From: Robiginitomaculum sp. | GTDB taxonomy: Bacteria > Pseudomonadota > Alphaproteobacteria > Caulobacterales > Maricaulaceae | Direction of reading: 5' to 3' | NCBI GenBank assembly: GCA_021647375.1 | Contig: JAKIUV010000023.1 | Coordinates: forward strand, 1 to 30,859 | DNA: 30,859 nucleotides | Notes under the pieces: model-generated | Told to the model about the DNA's origin: nothing | Seen by the model: the letters and a program-made list of their open reading frames with translations, nothing else | The model's database searches: none | Part shown: in pieces, positions 6,342-15,538 of the stretch | How positions within the stretch are numbered: position 1 is the stretch's first letter | Layout: each line of letters opens with the position of its first letter | Made by a program: the position numbers and the translations under genes

Positions 6342-7528
6342 TGCACGACCTCCACAGGGAGGCCTGCCCGGATTCGTTTCTCGTCATCGCTCATAAAAGC
6401 CACATCATTTAAGGCTTTCCACCGCGCCGCCCGCTCTAATGCCAAGGCCGGGATATTATCTTCATCTGCAACAATCCGGAAATCATCACCGTACCAATCT
6501 GCCAACCAAGTGCCGAGACTATCGGCAGTTTTACGCACCAGCGGCAGGATGGTTTGTCGCCAAAATGCCAAATTGGCTTCTTTATAATTGGCATAGGTAT
6601 TATCACCCGGAATACCGAGCAACATTGGTGGCACCCCAAAGGCTAGTGCAATTTCCCGTGCCGCATCGCGTCTTGCATTGAGAAAATCCATATCGGTTGG
6701 ACTCATGCTCATTGCTTTCCAATCTAATCCGCCTTCAAGCAATAAAGGTCGCCCTGCCGCGCCTGCCCCAGTGTGTTTCTTATCCAACTCAGATTTAAGC
6801 CGCGCAAATTGCTCGTCGCTCAAATGCTCTGAACCGCCCGTGCCTTTATAAATTAACGCCCCGCTTGGCCGAGCCGAATTTTCTAGTAGAGCTTTTGTCC
6901 ACACCCCGCCCGCATTGTGTACATCTACGGCCTTGGCGGCGGCTTCAAGCGGTGAAAATCCATAAATATCATCGGTCGGATGAAACAGGCGCATATGATG
7001 AATGGACGAACGACCACTCACTGGATCCGTCACAAAGCGTCGCCGTTTGCCGCCAACCTCATAGTCCCAGGCACTCGGCCAACCTGTATGGTCAGTCACA
7101 GCCCGCATTCTATCTGGGCGCAGGTTGAATAAAGCAGCAGGATTCTCACCTACAACAACCGCCTCGACAAAACTATCGCCGCTAAGATGCAGATAACCGT
7201 AATAAGCTTCAAAAAATTCAACTCGTGATGTTTTCGGGTTTGGCTTACGTAACAATCGCGCCGCCGGGTCGCCGCTCTCACATAGGGAACCTCGCCGCAC
7301 ACAAAGTGGGACAGATGCCGCTGCCTCAGCTATTAAACGAATACAGCGGTAGGCAATGGCATTTTGTTGGTAACCTTCGCGGGCCAAAGCCCCATAATTG
7401 CGAGGCGTCCAATGAGCTGAGTTCGCCAATTGCAATGCCACCAAAGGTGTGCCGGAGCCTGTATTCGAGCCAGCATCTGATTTTATATTAGGCGAACGCA
7501 TTAACGCAGCCTGCAGCCAGTTTTTCAT
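6338..7528 (-). CDS. GTA gp3-like portal protein (HK97 family)
   Basis: A 396-residue HK97-family portal protein, the dodecameric vertex ring through which DNA is packaged and ejected. Family motifs are in order: YQQNAIAYRCIRLIAEAAASVPL (about 50-72), GDSFVEAVV, the MRLFHPTDDIYGFSPLEAAAKAVD block (about 175-200), and FGVPPMLLGIPGDNTYANYKEANLAFW (about 295-320). It leads the run gp3-gp3.5 with an ATGA overlap. Upstream it is separated from terminase by 1.3 kb holding two extra genes and a non-coding stretch, which is not the usual arrangement. The ribosome site is weak. Confidence 0.95.
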   Translation of the reverse strand: MKNWLQAALMRSPNIKSDAGSNTGSGTPLVALQLANSAHWTPRNYGALAREGYQQNAIAYRCIRLIAEAAASVPLCVRRGSLCESGDPAARLLRKPNPKTSRVEFFEAYYGYLHLSGDSFVEAVVVGENPAALFNLRPDRMRAVTDHTGWPSAWDYEVGGKRRRFVTDPVSGRSSIHHMRLFHPTDDIYGFSPLEAAAKAVDVHNAGGVWTKALLENSARPSGALIYKGTGGSEHLSDEQFARLKSELDKKHTGAGAAGRPLLLEGGLDWKAMSMSPTDMDFLNARRDAAREIALAFGVPPMLLGIPGDNTYANYKEANLAFWRQTILPLVRKTADSLGTWLADWYGDDFRIVADEDNIPALALERAARWKALNDVAFMSDDEKRIRAGLPVEVVQ

Positions 7529-7654
7529 AAGATATCCAAGTTTAGATTTTCGGAGGTCTAAATCAGTGCTGTTGTAAAGCCCAATTTCTGACCATGAATG
7601 AAAACTACCCTAGCTAGGGGAACCATGGATCTATTTCTTATGATTTCTCACAAC

Positions 7655-7813
7655 CTATTGTTTTTTAAGTATTTTTTTCTGCGAAAAACAAGGATATAGT
7701 TTTCCGTCGTCGTTATAGACTTTGGCTTTCCAGAGCAACAACTCAAAGGTTTCGAGATTTACACCCGCTTCTCGCGCTAAGCTACACCCATCAAGGAAAC
7801 CATTTGGGGCGCT
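7655..7813 (-). pseudogene. Coding-like reading frame without a start (possible gene remnant)
   Basis: In the 248-base gap between portal and the 143-residue gene, the minus strand keeps a 52-codon frame open between TGA (7814-7816) and TAG (7655-7657). The predicted peptide is protein-like (LAREAGVNLETFELLL, then WKAKVYNDDGKLYP and a basic end) but has no ATG or GTG and overlaps the 3' end of the upstream gene in another frame. It could be the tail of that gene lost by frameshift, or the remnant of a separate small gene. I do not recognise a family. The rest of the gap (7529-7654) shows only a 12-bp palindrome, ccctagctaggg, at 7608-7619. Confidence 0.3.
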
Positions 7814-8208
7814 TCATCTTTTCCCAAATACTTCATGGCAAGGGTATAGCTTTTGCGCGCATCTAGGCGCAGGTTTTGCGCACCGAGCATAGAAGCAATT
7901 GTGATCGCTCCACGGTAGGCAGTAATCGCCGCTTCGATCGCATCACTATCATTCTCGTTTTTGCCAACATTTAAGAGTACATCGCCAAGTTTTTTCTGGA
8001 TACGGGCAGTGTCGATTTGGGCAGTGTCCTGGGAATATAATTCTTCTGAAGATCGCAGAGTATTTACGGCATCAATGAGCGGCCCTATCTCGCCAGTTTC
8101 GTGCGCCAAAGCAATCATGCGCAAGGCCATTTCGCGGTTAAGCTGTGCTAATTCTACGGTCACTTCTTTGTGTTTGCGCCGTAATGTAAATTTTTGGCTA
8201 AATGCCAT
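7777..8208 (-). CDS. Helical-repeat (TPR-like) protein inserted in the GTA cluster
   Basis: A 143-residue soluble, largely helical protein of no family I recognise. Residues ~65-110 (ARIQKKLGDVLLNVGKNEND then AIEAAITAYRGAITIAS) have the spacing of a tetratricopeptide-like repeat pair, and the N-terminus is very basic (FTLRRKHKEV). The ATG at 8208 has GGAG eight bases upstream and is preferred over a TTG at 8223. It lies between terminase and portal, transcribed with the GTA genes, 84 bases after the DUF2726 gene. That position is normally empty in RcGTA-like clusters, so it is an accessory insertion; a link to packaging is only an inference from position. Confidence 0.7.
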   Translation of the reverse strand: MAFSQKFTLRRKHKEVTVELAQLNREMALRMIALAHETGEIGPLIDAVNTLRSSEELYSQDTAQIDTARIQKKLGDVLLNVGKNENDSDAIEAAITAYRGAITIASMLGAQNLRLDARKSYTLAMKYLGKDEAPQMVSLMGVA

Positions 8209-8291
8209 CTTCTTGCTCCACAAACGTAATATATCCGTTTACATGACACTTTATGGTTAAAGATGTTTTAAACATCAAGGTAAATAAGGCA

Positions 8292-8807
8292 TTAATATTG
8301 CAAGAATTGCTTCCATATGCTTCGGGCAAATTGGCTAAAGTCATCACCAGTATTGATCCGCACTAATAACATCCCTGCATTTTTAAAAATAGCATCCTTA
8401 AACTCGTCAACCATTTGTGCTTCATCGCCTTTATGGGAGCTTCCGTCTAATTCAACGGCGCACAAAAACCGCCCGGCATTATCGCACAATACAAAGTCCA
8501 CATGGCGCGATTTTATGCGCCCCCTATATTGCCAGCGCAGGCGTTTGTCTTTGAGATTACCGCGAACCTGTAAAATATCTTCCAGCCGGACTTTGGCCAT
8601 AACGTGAAACCCGTCGCGTTTATGTCGGTTAAGCGCCGCAAAAAGTGCTAACTCGGAGCGGTTGATAAACAAACTTTGCCTTGCTTCGTAGGCGAACAGC
8701 GAAGCTTGGTCCGCTTTGGTGCTCTTGGGGTCTTGCCATTTTGGTCGTCTCAGGAAAAATCCTGTTACCAACAAGCCGCAAACCAAAATGATCACAATCA
8801 ACTCCAT
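8292..8807 (-). CDS. Membrane-anchored DUF2726 protein (restriction-endonuclease-like fold)
   Basis: A 171-residue protein with one N-terminal membrane segment (about residues 2-19, ELIVIILVCGLLVTGFFL) and a DUF2726 domain. The domain shows D104 in HVDFVLCD, then AVELDG (E119, D121) and H125, followed by the FKDAIFKNAGMLLVRI helix-strand. This arrangement resembles the PD-(D/E)XK nuclease-like fold assigned to the family, although the lysine is replaced. Function is unknown. I prefer the ATG at 8807; a TTG at 8843 would start 4 bases from the terminase stop. It is an accessory gene inside the GTA cluster. Confidence 0.8.
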   Translation of the reverse strand: MELIVIILVCGLLVTGFFLRRPKWQDPKSTKADQASLFAYEARQSLFINRSELALFAALNRHKRDGFHVMAKVRLEDILQVRGNLKDKRLRWQYRGRIKSRHVDFVLCDNAGRFLCAVELDGSSHKGDEAQMVDEFKDAIFKNAGMLLVRINTGDDFSQFARSIWKQFLQY

Positions 8808-8846
8808 GGAACGTATAGTGAACAATTGAGTGGACGGACGCAAGCC

Positions 8847-10136
8847 TTATATCATCCTGACTTGTGGATGGGTTCTGGGCTTTAGCAATAAATCCGTTAC
8901 CGCCCAAACCAGCGCATCAGCACGATCAGGCGATTTACGCAAATTGCCGTGCGCGCCCATCATACATAATTCGTCTTCCAACTGCGTAAAGCTTCCCGCA
9001 TGTTTGACCTTGCCTTGCTCATACAAAGCGGCAACAGGTTCAGCACGAGCAACCTTTGATTTGGACGCATAGACCGTGCGCACTGGTGCTTGCTCATCAA
9101 TCGCGTCCAACATGGTTTTGACCATATCACCGCCTTGGTTGATCTCTGCCAGTAAATAATCCGCATCCCATTGTTGCCATAGCTTTACGGCCAAAGCAGC
9201 CCATTTGTCGGGTTTCAAACCTTGCACAGTGGCGTCGTGTAATATGTACACTCTGGCCTGTGCGCCAAACCCGACCCGTGTTGCAACAATCAAACCACAG
9301 GCATCAGCCCGCGAACCGCTCGTCGCAGGGGGATCAATTGCCACAACGGTTTTTTGTGTCTCTTTTGGTGCAGCGTCGACCCGAACACTGTCGATCAAAG
9401 CCCGTGTCCACAACGCCCCTTCTCTATCCTCTATGATCTCGCCGTTTAATTCTTGGCGTCCCAACCGCGTACCACCGTAAATTTCGTAGACTGACTGCAT
9501 AAAAGCCGGTGATAAATTTACGGCATTGTCTTTTGTGGTTGCGCGGGTCACTTTCACGTCCGGCTCCAGCATCAATTTCTTTAATCCGGGCAAAGGCTTG
9601 GGCGTTGTCGTAATCACCAATTGCGGTTCACCCCCAAGCCGCAAACCCAGCCGCAAATTCGACAGTGTATCGTCCGGATAAGACCAAGCACAAAACTCGT
9701 CCGCCCAGGCGCAATCAAATTGTGGCCCGCGTAGCCCGTCCGGATCTTCGGCTGAAAACACATATGCCACTGCGCCATCTTTCCATTCAAGCCGACGGCG
9801 CGACGATATATATTTTGGCCGATCTTTCTCTGGCCCGATATTAAGTAGCCCACTTTCCCCGCCGATCATAACTTCGCGCGCATCATTATAAGTTGAAGCC
9901 ACCAATGCGATCCGTTTTTTGTTGTTATCCATAACCTGCTCGCGCACCCACTCCGCCCCTGCCCGCGTCTTCCCGGCACCGCGCCCTCCAAGTAAAATCC
10001 AAATTAACCATTTATCTTTCGGCGGCTCTTGATCAGGACGACGTGTTTTATGCCAAGCAGACAATTTTTTAATATGGTGGGTGATGATCTTACCGCCCAT
10101 AAGCTGTAACTCGGCGGCAAGTTCTTGCTCAGTCAT
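8847..10136 (-). CDS. GTA gp2-like terminase large subunit (DNA packaging ATPase/nuclease)
   Basis: A 429-residue terminase large subunit that pumps DNA into the capsid. Walker A is GGRGAGKT (residues 50-57), Walker B is CAWADE (142-147), and the coupling motif TTTPKP is near 177-182. The nuclease half begins VVAIDPP (D268), with later acidic motifs LAEINQGGD and DRADALVWA. This places it with RcGTA gp2. The ATG overlaps the upstream small gene by 4 bases. Downstream it is followed by the DUF2726 gene instead of portal. Confidence 0.95.
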   Translation of the reverse strand: MTEQELAAELQLMGGKIITHHIKKLSAWHKTRRPDQEPPKDKWLIWILLGGRGAGKTRAGAEWVREQVMDNNKKRIALVASTYNDAREVMIGGESGLLNIGPEKDRPKYISSRRRLEWKDGAVAYVFSAEDPDGLRGPQFDCAWADEFCAWSYPDDTLSNLRLGLRLGGEPQLVITTTPKPLPGLKKLMLEPDVKVTRATTKDNAVNLSPAFMQSVYEIYGGTRLGRQELNGEIIEDREGALWTRALIDSVRVDAAPKETQKTVVAIDPPATSGSRADACGLIVATRVGFGAQARVYILHDATVQGLKPDKWAALAVKLWQQWDADYLLAEINQGGDMVKTMLDAIDEQAPVRTVYASKSKVARAEPVAALYEQGKVKHAGSFTQLEDELCMMGAHGNLRKSPDRADALVWAVTDLLLKPRTHPQVRMI

Positions 10137-10498
10137 TTAAATTTACCACTTCTAAAAATGAGCGCTGCCAACTCCGCCGCCAAAGCTTCTTCCTCCTCGG
10201 GTGTGAAACTTTGCTCGTGCGGCAAATGTATATTGTCAATTCTTTCGTTCAGCGTGATAGTTTCTTTTATGTTTTTTAGATGACTGGAAGTTTCCCTGGC
10301 GTTCTTCTCTGCTTCTATCTCGCCGCCTAAATCACTAACATGAGCAATAAGAGCATTCACCCGTTTGATCAGTTGGCGAGTGTCTATTCGCAAATCAGCC
10401 ATAGCTTTGTCGCGCGCGTCAGCCCCATAGCCATTTTCGACCTTGGACTGAATTATTGATAAAGATGTGGATTTGTTTTTTTGATTAAGTTTTGTCAT
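10133..10498 (-). CDS. Small TerS-like gene (GTA gp1 position)
   Basis: A 121-residue charged, helical protein directly upstream of terminase, overlapping it by 4 bases (ATGA). The middle part (DTRQLIKRVNALIAHVSD, then a Glu/Lys-rich segment) looks coiled-coil, and the C-terminus is acidic (SFTPEEEEALAAELAAL) before a basic end. In RcGTA-like clusters this slot is occupied by gp1, the small terminase. I assign it by position and length; sequence resemblance to gp1 is not obvious to me. The ATG at 10498 is chosen; a GTG at 10519 would add seven residues. It is probably the first gene of the GTA transcript. Confidence 0.65.
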   Translation of the reverse strand: MTKLNQKNKSTSLSIIQSKVENGYGADARDKAMADLRIDTRQLIKRVNALIAHVSDLGGEIEAEKNARETSSHLKNIKETITLNERIDNIHLPHEQSFTPEEEEALAAELAALIFRSGKFK

Positions 10499-10564
10499 AT
10501 CCACAATATGGGGGTACACAAAACACCATGGATAAGATTTATGTAATTTGAGAAATCCGGTAAA

Positions 10565-10593
10565 TTAAGTCTTTTATTTCAAAAGGTTGTCAA
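10565..10593 (-). promoter_or_regulatory. Weak candidate promoter for the GTA cluster
   Basis: On the minus strand a perfect TTGACA (10593-10588) is followed after 17 bases by ACTTAA (10570-10565), a poor -10 match, about 70 bases before the first GTA gene. This is the only gap (10520-10616) between the GTA cluster and the upstream channel gene on the same strand. No clear CtrA site (TTAA-N7-TTAA) was found there. Confidence 0.25.
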
Positions 10594-10616
10594 ACTAAAC
10601 TAATTTTATTTTTTAC

Positions 10617-13600
10617 CTAATCACCCTCTGGAAATATCTTTAGCAACTCCGGGTTCTTGATGTGTAGATCACGCTGCGGAAAGGCAATTTCTATATTGGC
10701 ATCGCGCAGTGCGGCGTCAATAGCCATGTGAAGTTCGTGGCTGACGATAAATCTTTGGGTGAAATCGCGCAGAAATACCCGTAAATCGAAGTCCAGCGTA
10801 CTATCGCCGAAGCCGAGGAAAAGCACTGTTGGCTCTGGATTATTCAGCACATTTGGATTTTGCTTGATGGCTTCGAGCATTGTTTTATGAGCAAGTTCCG
10901 TATCCGAACCATAAGCAATCCCGACCTTGATAATCAGGCGTGTCACTGGGTTGGCAAGCGTCCAATTCGTCACTTGTTGGGTTACCAACTCCTGATTTGG
11001 GATGAGGATTTCCTTGTTATCTAGATCAAGCAAAGTCGTGGCACGGATTTGAATGCGGGTGACAGTACCGCTAATTTCCCCGATGGTGACATAATCGCCA
11101 ATACGCACCGGGCGCTCGAACAGGATAATAAGCCCGGAGATAAAATTAGCGAAAATCGCTTGCAGGCCAAAACCAATACCTACACCAAAAGCGGCAACAA
11201 TCCATTGCAACTGCGACCACTGTGTGCCGAGTTTATCAAAGGCGACCAAAACACCGACTAAAAAAATTATATAACCAAGAACAGTAACAATCGCAAAGCG
11301 GGAGCTTTGTGCCATATTAACCCGTTTGAGCACAAACATTTCGAGGAAACCTGGCAGATTGCGCGCCGCGAGCCAGGTGATCAACCCTATGCCGAGCGCC
11401 TGCATAACATTCCACAATGTTATCGGAATTGTTTGCGGCCCATCAGGTTTGGTGACATCCATATATGACCAAAGTTCGACATCATCAAACACGGAAAGAG
11501 CCGGCAAAACATTGCTCCAGAGCGCCCACAAAGCACCGATTGTTACAACAAATACCGTCACATTAATCAATTGCTTTGATTGGCGGTTAATGGTTTCCAA
11601 ATCAATACTATCTGTATCCACTTTCGGCACCGGTATCTCACCGCGCTCTTCAGCGGCAGCTTTTTCCATGCGCTCCTTGACCGCACGGTCCCGCCGGGCG
11701 CGTGCCTGCTCCAAAGCCAAGCGCCGCTGGGCAATGACCAGTGTACGCTTCAATAAACCATGAACAATATAGGCAGCCAACACCACACAAAAGGAAAGAA
11801 AGAAACGAGATAACAAGAGGCGCGCCGTCTCGAAATACCCCAATGCGGCTAATAATGCTGTGCCAAGCGGGACAATAACACCTAGCGCAAGGAACCAACG
11901 TTCATTGCGCAAATAAATACTGTCAGTTTCACGGCTTCGAGCCGTGAATACTTTTGAGCGCGACCACGCAATTTTCAAAGAGAACCACGCAATGCCCAGC
12001 GCGCCAATTAAAAAACCGAAAACGCCCAGAGAAACCGTACTGGAATCAAAATCCAAAATACCATTGGCTAAACCCGCCAATATAATACTGATGCTCATCA
12101 CAATTGCCAACCAAGGAATATGAGCCTGCAATTGATTGCGTAGTTGACGGTCTACTCGGAAATGGAGGTCAAACAACCCACCCTTAAAGCTCCATGCCCG
12201 CAAACATAAGAACACGAATAACGGTCCGACCAGAATAAAACATAAGCGCGATAAGGTTTTTACAAACGCGGATTCAGAGCCGGAGAAGGCAAAAACCACA
12301 CCAAGGATACCAATCAAGCCAACCATAATAACTGACCGCGCAACACCGTCAAATAATGCCAATGGTGTTAAACTATAGCCGTCTTTTTGCACGCGACCAA
12401 CACGGGACCCCATCGCCGAAATTGTGGGCTTTAAACGCTCGCGCACCATATGCAATGCGGCCAAAAACCCGAGAGCCAAAAATACAAGAAAATATGTATT
12501 GCGTAATCCGCTCACAAACGCCTTCCCTGTAGCCGCCAGATTACCAGCTGTGAATGTTTGCAGCATACCTTGCACAACTTTCCCTGGCCAACTAAATCCA
12601 AGCGCCTCTGTGCTCGGCAACCATAACAGACGGCTATCCAATAATTCGCACAGGGCTTTCACTTCTTTCAGATACTGATTGTGCAAAGCGTTGACTTCTT
12701 CCAGTTTGCGGGTGCGTAAAGACGACACCGTAGCCAACTCGTTCAAATGCCCACGGCGACTGTCATAAGCCCGCTGCAAATGCTCGGTATCAGTTTCGCT
12801 CAGTGCGGGTGTGACACCGTTTTGAAGGTCATAAACTCGTTTTAACGCGTCAACATCCAACGGTGTCGCATTAAAAATATCCAAACCCTCTTGAGTTGTG
12901 ATGCGTTGAAACAGAGCATCTTGCAAATCTATTTCACGTTTTTTGATTTGTTGTTGGATAGTCGATATACTCGGTTGTTTCTTGCGCAAGCTGCGTAAAT
13001 GCTCGCCGTAAGCTTTGTTTACTTTTCGGCTATCAAGAATTTGCTTTGTAACATTGGCATCTAGGCGGACTTGTTGTAATTTAATACTAATGTCAGCTTC
13101 TATTTCCGGTAAGTCACCCTCAGATTTTGCAATGTCCAGGTTTTGCTGTGCTAGCACGACATTTTCCAAGGCATAAGCTTGTACGACTGGATGATCCGAT
13201 AAAAATTCCTCGGCTTCTCTTTGCGCATCCTCAAGCCGCACTAATGCATCGTCTGTACGGGCAAAACCTGTGCGTTCTTGTAGTGCGGATACCAAATCAT
13301 TGGACTGGTTAATTTGTGCAGCATTCAGGCTTATCCGTTTATCCAGCACTTTGCGCCTTGCGGCGATGCTTGCAATTTCTTGTTCTAGCGCCCGTTTTTT
13401 TTGTCGCTCCGCATATAAATTAGCCCGGCTTAGGGCGGTGGCAGCTTGTTCTAATTTACTAATATTTTCGCTGTTTGCATTATTTAGATTGGCAATACGC
13501 CCGGCTATGCCCTGCTCTAGGGCGGCTATTTCTTCCAAAGCCTGTGCAGGGCGCGTATCCAAGGCTTGCCGCTCCTGTTCGTACTGCCCCTTCAGTCCGC

Positions 13601-14090
13601 GCAAAGTCGTCACTTTCGCCCGTTCTTGCACGAGGTTTTGCTCTAACTCGCCCAAGCTTTGCCCACTATAATCCCGCATCATGTCCGCCCGCGAACGGCG
13701 CAGGGTTTTGCGTACATCTATGGTATCTCGCTCCAAAACCTTGATAAGCCCCGGCGCATTTTCCAATTGGGCGGCAAAATCCTTCGCTAACAATTCGCTG
13801 GCCTTGCCCTCAGCAATTTTAGCACGCGCATTTTTATACAAATCAACAATTAGCGTTTTGTCTTCATCGGAGATATTAGCATCCGATTCTATGGCTGAGA
13901 TAGAGGCTTTAAGTTCGGCCTCCGAAATCGGAACCGTAAGTAGGGATTGTTCGTTTTTATTTTGTGCAAAAGCAGCCAAGCTGGCACCCATAGCCATCAG
14001 CAAGACAGAAAAAAATACGAATATAAATTTGCGCGCAAACATGCCAGCCCGTTTCCTTAATGCCCGTTTCCTTAGGTACTCTCCCAACAT
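10617..14090 (-). CDS. Large MscK/MscM-type mechanosensitive channel (MscS superfamily)
   Basis: A 1157-residue, multi-membrane-segment channel that would open under membrane tension to release ions and osmolytes. Layout: signal-like hydrophobic segment at about 22-42 ending ASLAAFA; a long periplasmic coiled-coil domain (about 45-515) of repeated charged helices; about ten membrane segments from ~525; and the C-terminal MscS domain with the glycine/alanine pore helix (VGIGFGLQAIFANFISG, ~965-980), LIILFERPVRIGDYV, and the terminal IAFPQRDLHI motif. The size matches E. coli MscK or MscM (about 1100 residues). Translation could also start at an ATG 16 codons inside, which gives a cleaner signal peptide. 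It lies on the same strand as the GTA genes, 97 bases upstream. Confidence 0.92.
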   Translation of the reverse strand: MLGEYLRKRALRKRAGMFARKFIFVFFSVLLMAMGASLAAFAQNKNEQSLLTVPISEAELKASISAIESDANISDEDKTLIVDLYKNARAKIAEGKASELLAKDFAAQLENAPGLIKVLERDTIDVRKTLRRSRADMMRDYSGQSLGELEQNLVQERAKVTTLRGLKGQYEQERQALDTRPAQALEEIAALEQGIAGRIANLNNANSENISKLEQAATALSRANLYAERQKKRALEQEIASIAARRKVLDKRISLNAAQINQSNDLVSALQERTGFARTDDALVRLEDAQREAEEFLSDHPVVQAYALENVVLAQQNLDIAKSEGDLPEIEADISIKLQQVRLDANVTKQILDSRKVNKAYGEHLRSLRKKQPSISTIQQQIKKREIDLQDALFQRITTQEGLDIFNATPLDVDALKRVYDLQNGVTPALSETDTEHLQRAYDSRRGHLNELATVSSLRTRKLEEVNALHNQYLKEVKALCELLDSRLLWLPSTEALGFSWPGKVVQGMLQTFTAGNLAATGKAFVSGLRNTYFLVFLALGFLAALHMVRERLKPTISAMGSRVGRVQKDGYSLTPLALFDGVARSVIMVGLIGILGVVFAFSGSESAFVKTLSRLCFILVGPLFVFLCLRAWSFKGGLFDLHFRVDRQLRNQLQAHIPWLAIVMSISIILAGLANGILDFDSSTVSLGVFGFLIGALGIAWFSLKIAWSRSKVFTARSRETDSIYLRNERWFLALGVIVPLGTALLAALGYFETARLLLSRFFLSFCVVLAAYIVHGLLKRTLVIAQRRLALEQARARRDRAVKERMEKAAAEERGEIPVPKVDTDSIDLETINRQSKQLINVTVFVVTIGALWALWSNVLPALSVFDDVELWSYMDVTKPDGPQTIPITLWNVMQALGIGLITWLAARNLPGFLEMFVLKRVNMAQSSRFAIVTVLGYIIFLVGVLVAFDKLGTQWSQLQWIVAAFGVGIGFGLQAIFANFISGLIILFERPVRIGDYVTIGEISGTVTRIQIRATTLLDLDNKEILIPNQELVTQQVTNWTLANPVTRLIIKVGIAYGSDTELAHKTMLEAIKQNPNVLNNPEPTVLFLGFGDSTLDFDLRVFLRDFTQRFIVSHELHMAIDAALRDANIEIAFPQRDLHIKNPELLKIFPEGD

Positions 14091-14106
14091 AGCCAGTTAA
14101 AGGTAA

Positions 14107-14122
14107 AATAATAGTGATTATT
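14107..14122. promoter_or_regulatory. Small inverted repeat in the divergent channel/thiolase gap
   Basis: aataat and attatt flank four bases, 17 bases upstream of the channel start and within the 128-base divergent intergenic region. It is a possible operator for either gene; nothing else distinctive was seen in that gap. Confidence 0.2.
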
Positions 14123-14218
14123 AAGGTTTCCAGTTTTACATTTCCTCTTGGCAAAGCCCGTAAGAAGCCGCATATACAACTTTTTGCATATCAACCCGAA
14201 GCCCTATTGGAGTTCATC

Positions 14219-15394
14219 ATGAGAGAAGCCGTTATCGTATCCACCGCCCGCACCCCCATTGGCAAAGCCTATAGAGGCGCATTTAACGCCACCCCGTCTC
14301 CGACCATGACCGGACACTGTATCGACGCCGCTGTAAAACGCGCAGGCATTGACGGCGCAGAAGTGGACGACGTGATTATCGGCTGTGCCATGCAACAAGG
14401 TGTACAAGTAACCATTGGCCGTAATTCTGTTCTCGCATCTTCCCTGCCCGTGACTGTCGCGGCGCAAAGCGTAGACCGCCAATGCTCAAGCGGCATGATG
14501 GCGATTGGTATCGCGGCCAAACAAATCATTTGCGACGGCCACCAGATCGCTATTGGCGGCGGTGTTGATAGCATTTCCATGGTTCAGACAGCTGAAATGC
14601 GCTACGCAGTCGACCCGACCGTGCTTGCCAATCACCCCAACGCCTATATCCAAATGATAGACACGGCAGAAATCGTTGCCAAGAAATACGGCGTGTCCCG
14701 CGAAGCCATGGACGAATATGCCGCCCTAAGCCAAGAGCGCACCCACGCCGCCCAAGAAGCGGGCAAATTTGACGACGAGATTGTCCCCCTAACCGCGACC
14801 ATGAAAATCCAAAACAAAGAAACCGGCGAAATCTCCGAAGTAGAATACACACTGGACAAAGACCAAGGCAACCGCCCCGGCACTACCGCCGAAGGCCTAT
14901 CTGGTCTAAAACCAGTACGCGGCCCAGACTACACCATCACCGCAGGTAATGCCAGCCAGCTTTCAGACGGCGCTTCCGTCAGCGTGCTTATGGAAGCCAA
15001 GGAAGCTTCAAGTCGCGGGCTTGAGCCATTGGGCATATATAGAGGCATGGCCGTAGCTGGCCTAGAGCCAGAAGAAATGGGCATAGGTCCGGTATATGCT
15101 ATCCCGAAACTCCTAAAAGCCAACGGACTAACCATGGACGATATAGATCTGTGGGAACTGAACGAAGCCTTCGCCGTTCAAGTTATCTATTGCCGTGACA
15201 AGCTGGGCATTCCTTCCGAGCGCCTCAACGTCAACGGCGGCGCCATATCTATCGGTCACCCCTACGGCATGAGCGGCGCCCGCATGGTCGCCCATTCCTT
15301 AATCGAAGGCAAAAGACGCGGCGCAAAATACGTGGTCAGCACAATGTGCGTAGGCGGCGGCATGGGCGCAGCGGGTTTGTTTGAGGTGGTTTAG
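14219..15394 (+). CDS. Acetyl-CoA acyltransferase (thiolase)
   Basis: A 391-residue thiolase that cleaves or forms beta-ketoacyl-CoA in fatty-acid or related acyl-CoA metabolism. The acyl-enzyme cysteine is C89 in VDRQCSSGMMAIG; the catalytic histidine lies in GHPYGMSGAR (about H347); the second cysteine is in STMCVGGGMGAAG (about C377). The N-terminal REAVIVSTARTPIGKAYRG is canonical. The ATG at 14219 has GGAG seven bases upstream, and the family begins exactly there; the 35-codon upstream extension of the frame is not translated in my view. Whether it acts as a degradative FadA/PaaJ-like or a biosynthetic enzyme cannot be told, because no other beta-oxidation gene is nearby. Confidence 0.93.
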   Translation: MREAVIVSTARTPIGKAYRGAFNATPSPTMTGHCIDAAVKRAGIDGAEVDDVIIGCAMQQGVQVTIGRNSVLASSLPVTVAAQSVDRQCSSGMMAIGIAAKQIICDGHQIAIGGGVDSISMVQTAEMRYAVDPTVLANHPNAYIQMIDTAEIVAKKYGVSREAMDEYAALSQERTHAAQEAGKFDDEIVPLTATMKIQNKETGEISEVEYTLDKDQGNRPGTTAEGLSGLKPVRGPDYTITAGNASQLSDGASVSVLMEAKEASSRGLEPLGIYRGMAVAGLEPEEMGIGPVYAIPKLLKANGLTMDDIDLWELNEAFAVQVIYCRDKLGIPSERLNVNGGAISIGHPYGMSGARMVAHSLIEGKRRGAKYVVSTMCVGGGMGAAGLFEVV

Positions 15395-15538
15395 ACCGTT
15401 TGGAAAATCTGATAACCATTTATTCCTCACGACATTCATGACTCTATTTTAATGGTGACAGCACTTAAATAATGTGTTTTAACGCTTATATAATAAATAT
15501 ATGCAAATAAATTGCACAAATGGAGTTTAGGGAGCGCT

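Noticed and set aside
1..10519. The cluster as an ordinary prophage
   Set aside because: No integrase, repressor, replication or lysis genes or att sites are seen, and gene order and families match RcGTA-like clusters.
13270..14100. Plus-strand open frames antisense to the mechanosensitive channel coiled-coil region
   Set aside because: Long antisense frames are expected opposite Ala/Arg/Leu-rich coiled coil; translations are Cys/Ser/Arg-rich and resemble no family.
14114..14218. 35-codon N-terminal extension of the thiolase
   Set aside because: The canonical thiolase start and a GGAG ribosome site are at 14219; the extension shows no known domain.
15465..15482. TTAA...TTAA pair upstream of the AAA ATPase as a CtrA site
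   Set aside because: The spacer is 10 bases where the CtrA site needs 7.
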